DNA of 64,000 nt, from NCBI RefSeq assembly GCF_029240175.1, contig NZ_JARBTM010000001.1, positions 186,001-250,000 on the forward strand. Direction: 5' to 3'. Position 1 is the stretch's first letter. Every line of letters begins with the position of its first letter. Made by a program: the position numbers and the translations under genes. Of this stretch, positions 62,726 to 64,000 are shown piece by piece. Under the pieces are notes generated by a model. It worked only from the letters and a program-made list of their open reading frames with translations, made no database searches and was not told the origin of the DNA. This DNA comes from Anaerosolibacter sp. GTDB taxonomy: Bacteria > Bacillota > Clostridia > Peptostreptococcales > Thermotaleaceae.

Positions 62726-62745
62726 GACCCCTCTAAAGAGGGGTC
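62726..62745. terminator. Hairpin between acyl-CoA dehydrogenase and CoA-transferase genes
   Basis: GACCCCTC (62726-62733) with GAGGGGTC (62738-62745), 4-nt loop, weak T content after it. Partial terminator or RNA-processing hairpin inside the operon. Confidence 0.45.
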
Positions 62746-62767
62746 ATGTTCTGATATATGTAAACTA

Positions 62768-63913
62768 CTATCTTAGAATATGACCGCTAATTACAACCTT
62801 TTGAATTTCATTGGTTCCTTCATAAATTTGTGTTATTTTTGCATCCCGCATCATTCTTTCAACAGGATGGTCTCTGAGGAACCCATGGCCGCCAAGAATC
62901 TGCACTGCCTCTGATGCATTTTGTGCAGCCGAATCGGTGGCGAACATTTTTGCCATTGCAGCATGCATCCCATATTTTTGTCCTGAATCCTTTAGATAAG
63001 CAGCCTCTAATGATAGTAGGAGAGATGCCTCAGCTTTTGTAATCATGTCTGCGAGTTTAAAAGCAATTGCTTGCTGTGCCGCAATGGGCTTTCCGAACTG
63101 AACTCTTTGCATAGCATACTTTCTTGCATACTCATAGGCTCCAAATGCAATACCAGCTCCTTGGGCAGCGATACCGATTCTTCCTCCATCTAAGGTAGTC
63201 ATCGCTATCTTAAAGCCATCGCCTTCTTTTCCGAGTAGGTTTTCCTTAGGTACTTTAACATTTTCCATGACGATTTCTCTTTGAACAGTTGCTCTTATTC
63301 CCATCTTTCTTTCTTGCTTCATGAAATTAAAGCCAGGCGTATCTTTTTCAACGATAAAAGCACTGATCCCTTTGACGCCTTTTGATGGATCTGTCATAGC
63401 AAATACTACATAGATATCCGCAAAACCAGCATTCGTACAGAATATTTTTGTACCATTAAGTATATAATGATCTCCTTCTAGCACAGCTGTACATTCACTT
63501 GCCCCTGAATCACTGCCTGCATTCGGCTCTGTCAAAGCAAAGGCGCCTAATTTTTCTCCTTTAAACATAGGTACAGAGTATTTTTGTCTTTGTGCTTCAT
63601 TGCCATAATGGAATATTGGCCATGCAGATAAGGAAATTGCTACGGAGTAAGAACATCCTAATGAGGCATCTACTTTATTAATTTCTAATCCTGCCAAAAC
63701 GTAAGCGATTTGATCTCCACCTGCACCACCATATTCCTTAGGATAAGGTAATCCTAGCAAACCAAGCTTACCCATTTTCATCAGCAATTCATAGGTAGGT
63801 GCAAAATCTTCTTTTTCATCTCTTTCTGCTACCCCAGGAGCAACTTCTTTTTCAACGAATTCCCGTACAAGTTTTTGCACAGCTTCTTGCTCTTGCGTTA
63901 ATTTAAAGATCAT
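62768..63913 (-). CDS. Acyl-CoA dehydrogenase (butyryl-CoA dehydrogenase type)
   Basis: 381 residues. FAD/acyl-CoA site FALTEPNAGSDSGASECTA, FCTNAGFADIYVVFAM, and the catalytic Glu in QIYEGTNEIQKVVISGHILR. QILGGHGFLRDHPVERMMRD is the second family signature. It oxidises a short acyl-CoA and passes electrons to EtfAB encoded downstream. A sigma-54 promoter lies 42 bp before the start. AAGGGGGT precedes the ATG. First gene of the operon. Confidence 0.95.
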   Translation of the reverse strand: MIFKLTQEQEAVQKLVREFVEKEVAPGVAERDEKEDFAPTYELLMKMGKLGLLGLPYPKEYGGAGGDQIAYVLAGLEINKVDASLGCSYSVAISLSAWPIFHYGNEAQRQKYSVPMFKGEKLGAFALTEPNAGSDSGASECTAVLEGDHYILNGTKIFCTNAGFADIYVVFAMTDPSKGVKGISAFIVEKDTPGFNFMKQERKMGIRATVQREIVMENVKVPKENLLGKEGDGFKIAMTTLDGGRIGIAAQGAGIAFGAYEYARKYAMQRVQFGKPIAAQQAIAFKLADMITKAEASLLLSLEAAYLKDSGQKYGMHAAMAKMFATDSAAQNASEAVQILGGHGFLRDHPVERMMRDAKITQIYEGTNEIQKVVISGHILR

Positions 63914-63954
63914 GAAAATACCCCCTTATATTTTTTGGATTGTACATATATTGT

Positions 63955-63971
63955 TGCAACAAGTATGCCAA
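63955..63971 (-). promoter_or_regulatory. Sigma-54 promoter of the acyl-CoA dehydrogenase operon
   Basis: Minus strand TTGGCAT-ACTTG-TTGCA, matching TTGGCAC-N5-TTGCW with one change. Upstream activator sites would lie beyond the window end. Confidence 0.85.
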
Positions 63972-64000
63972 TCATTTATTGCTTAAAAACCTGCTTTAGA

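Overview
The window looks like chromosomal DNA of a low-GC, anaerobic, endospore-forming member of the Clostridia, plausibly close to Alkaliphilus or a relative (inference from gene content and gene order, not from a search). Supporting genes are an alpha/beta-type spore protein, spore photoproduct lyase, the tig-clpP-clpX-lonB-lonA-engB block with the sporulation protease LonB, rubredoxin, two sodium:neurotransmitter-type symporters and a large acyl-CoA/electron-transfer-flavoprotein cluster. I see no rRNA, tRNA, CRISPR array, prophage or insertion sequence.

Layout. 0-6.4 kb: spore protein, small lipoproteins, splB, an H-NOX/chemoreceptor fusion and a CAP-domain lipoprotein. 6.4-11.4 kb: TetR-ABC-permease-HlyD efflux operon, preceded by an orphan cobalamin riboswitch (11.7-11.85 kb) that meets two terminators before any gene. 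12.3-16.5 kb: two NSS symporters, the first with a 32-residue MetS-like subunit. 16.6-19.4 kb: topoisomerase III and a GIY-YIG protein. 19.6-23.2 kb: a second TetR-regulated exporter. 23.3-28.2 kb: a GH18 spore-type hydrolase, paired half-size ChrA transporters with a strongly structured leader, rubredoxin and an EamA permease. 28.2-36.9 kb: the protein quality-control block, in which clpP carries an out-of-frame internal deletion and a 3' fragment of a YeiH-type exporter gene lies between lonA and lonB. 37.4-41.4 kb: a small duplicated hydrophobic protein behind a sigma-K-like promoter, a YtcJ-type amidohydrolase and small unknowns. 41.5-45.8 kb: ECF sigma factor, two-component system and lipoprotein. 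46.1-49.3 kb: a GGDEF/EAL protein, a small basic ORF with a terminator-like hairpin inside its 3' coding end (candidate ribosome-rescue factor of the ArfA/BrfA style), and a YceG-like protein. 49.5-64 kb: an acyl-CoA catabolic regulon.

The last region is the largest functional unit. All genes are on the minus strand: acyl-CoA dehydrogenase, CoA-transferase A and B, a FabD-like acyltransferase, hydroxyacyl-CoA dehydrogenase, crotonase, EtfB, EtfA, a CBS-PAS-PAS-AAA+ sigma-54 activator, a 4-hydroxybutyrate-type CoA-transferase, an AbfD-family flavoprotein and a permease. Near-perfect sigma-54 promoters lie before the acyl-CoA dehydrogenase and before the CoA-transferase, so the activator probably controls both units. 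The AbfD homologue lacks some of the expected iron-sulfur ligands, so its substrate is open.

The intergenic regions carry a recurring composite: a 20-bp REP palindrome (GGGCGATTCGTGAATCGCCC) next to telomere-like arrays of CTCAAC, CTTAAC or CTCTAAC/TTCTAAC units. Many convergent gene pairs share long perfect hairpins that run into the C-terminal codons.
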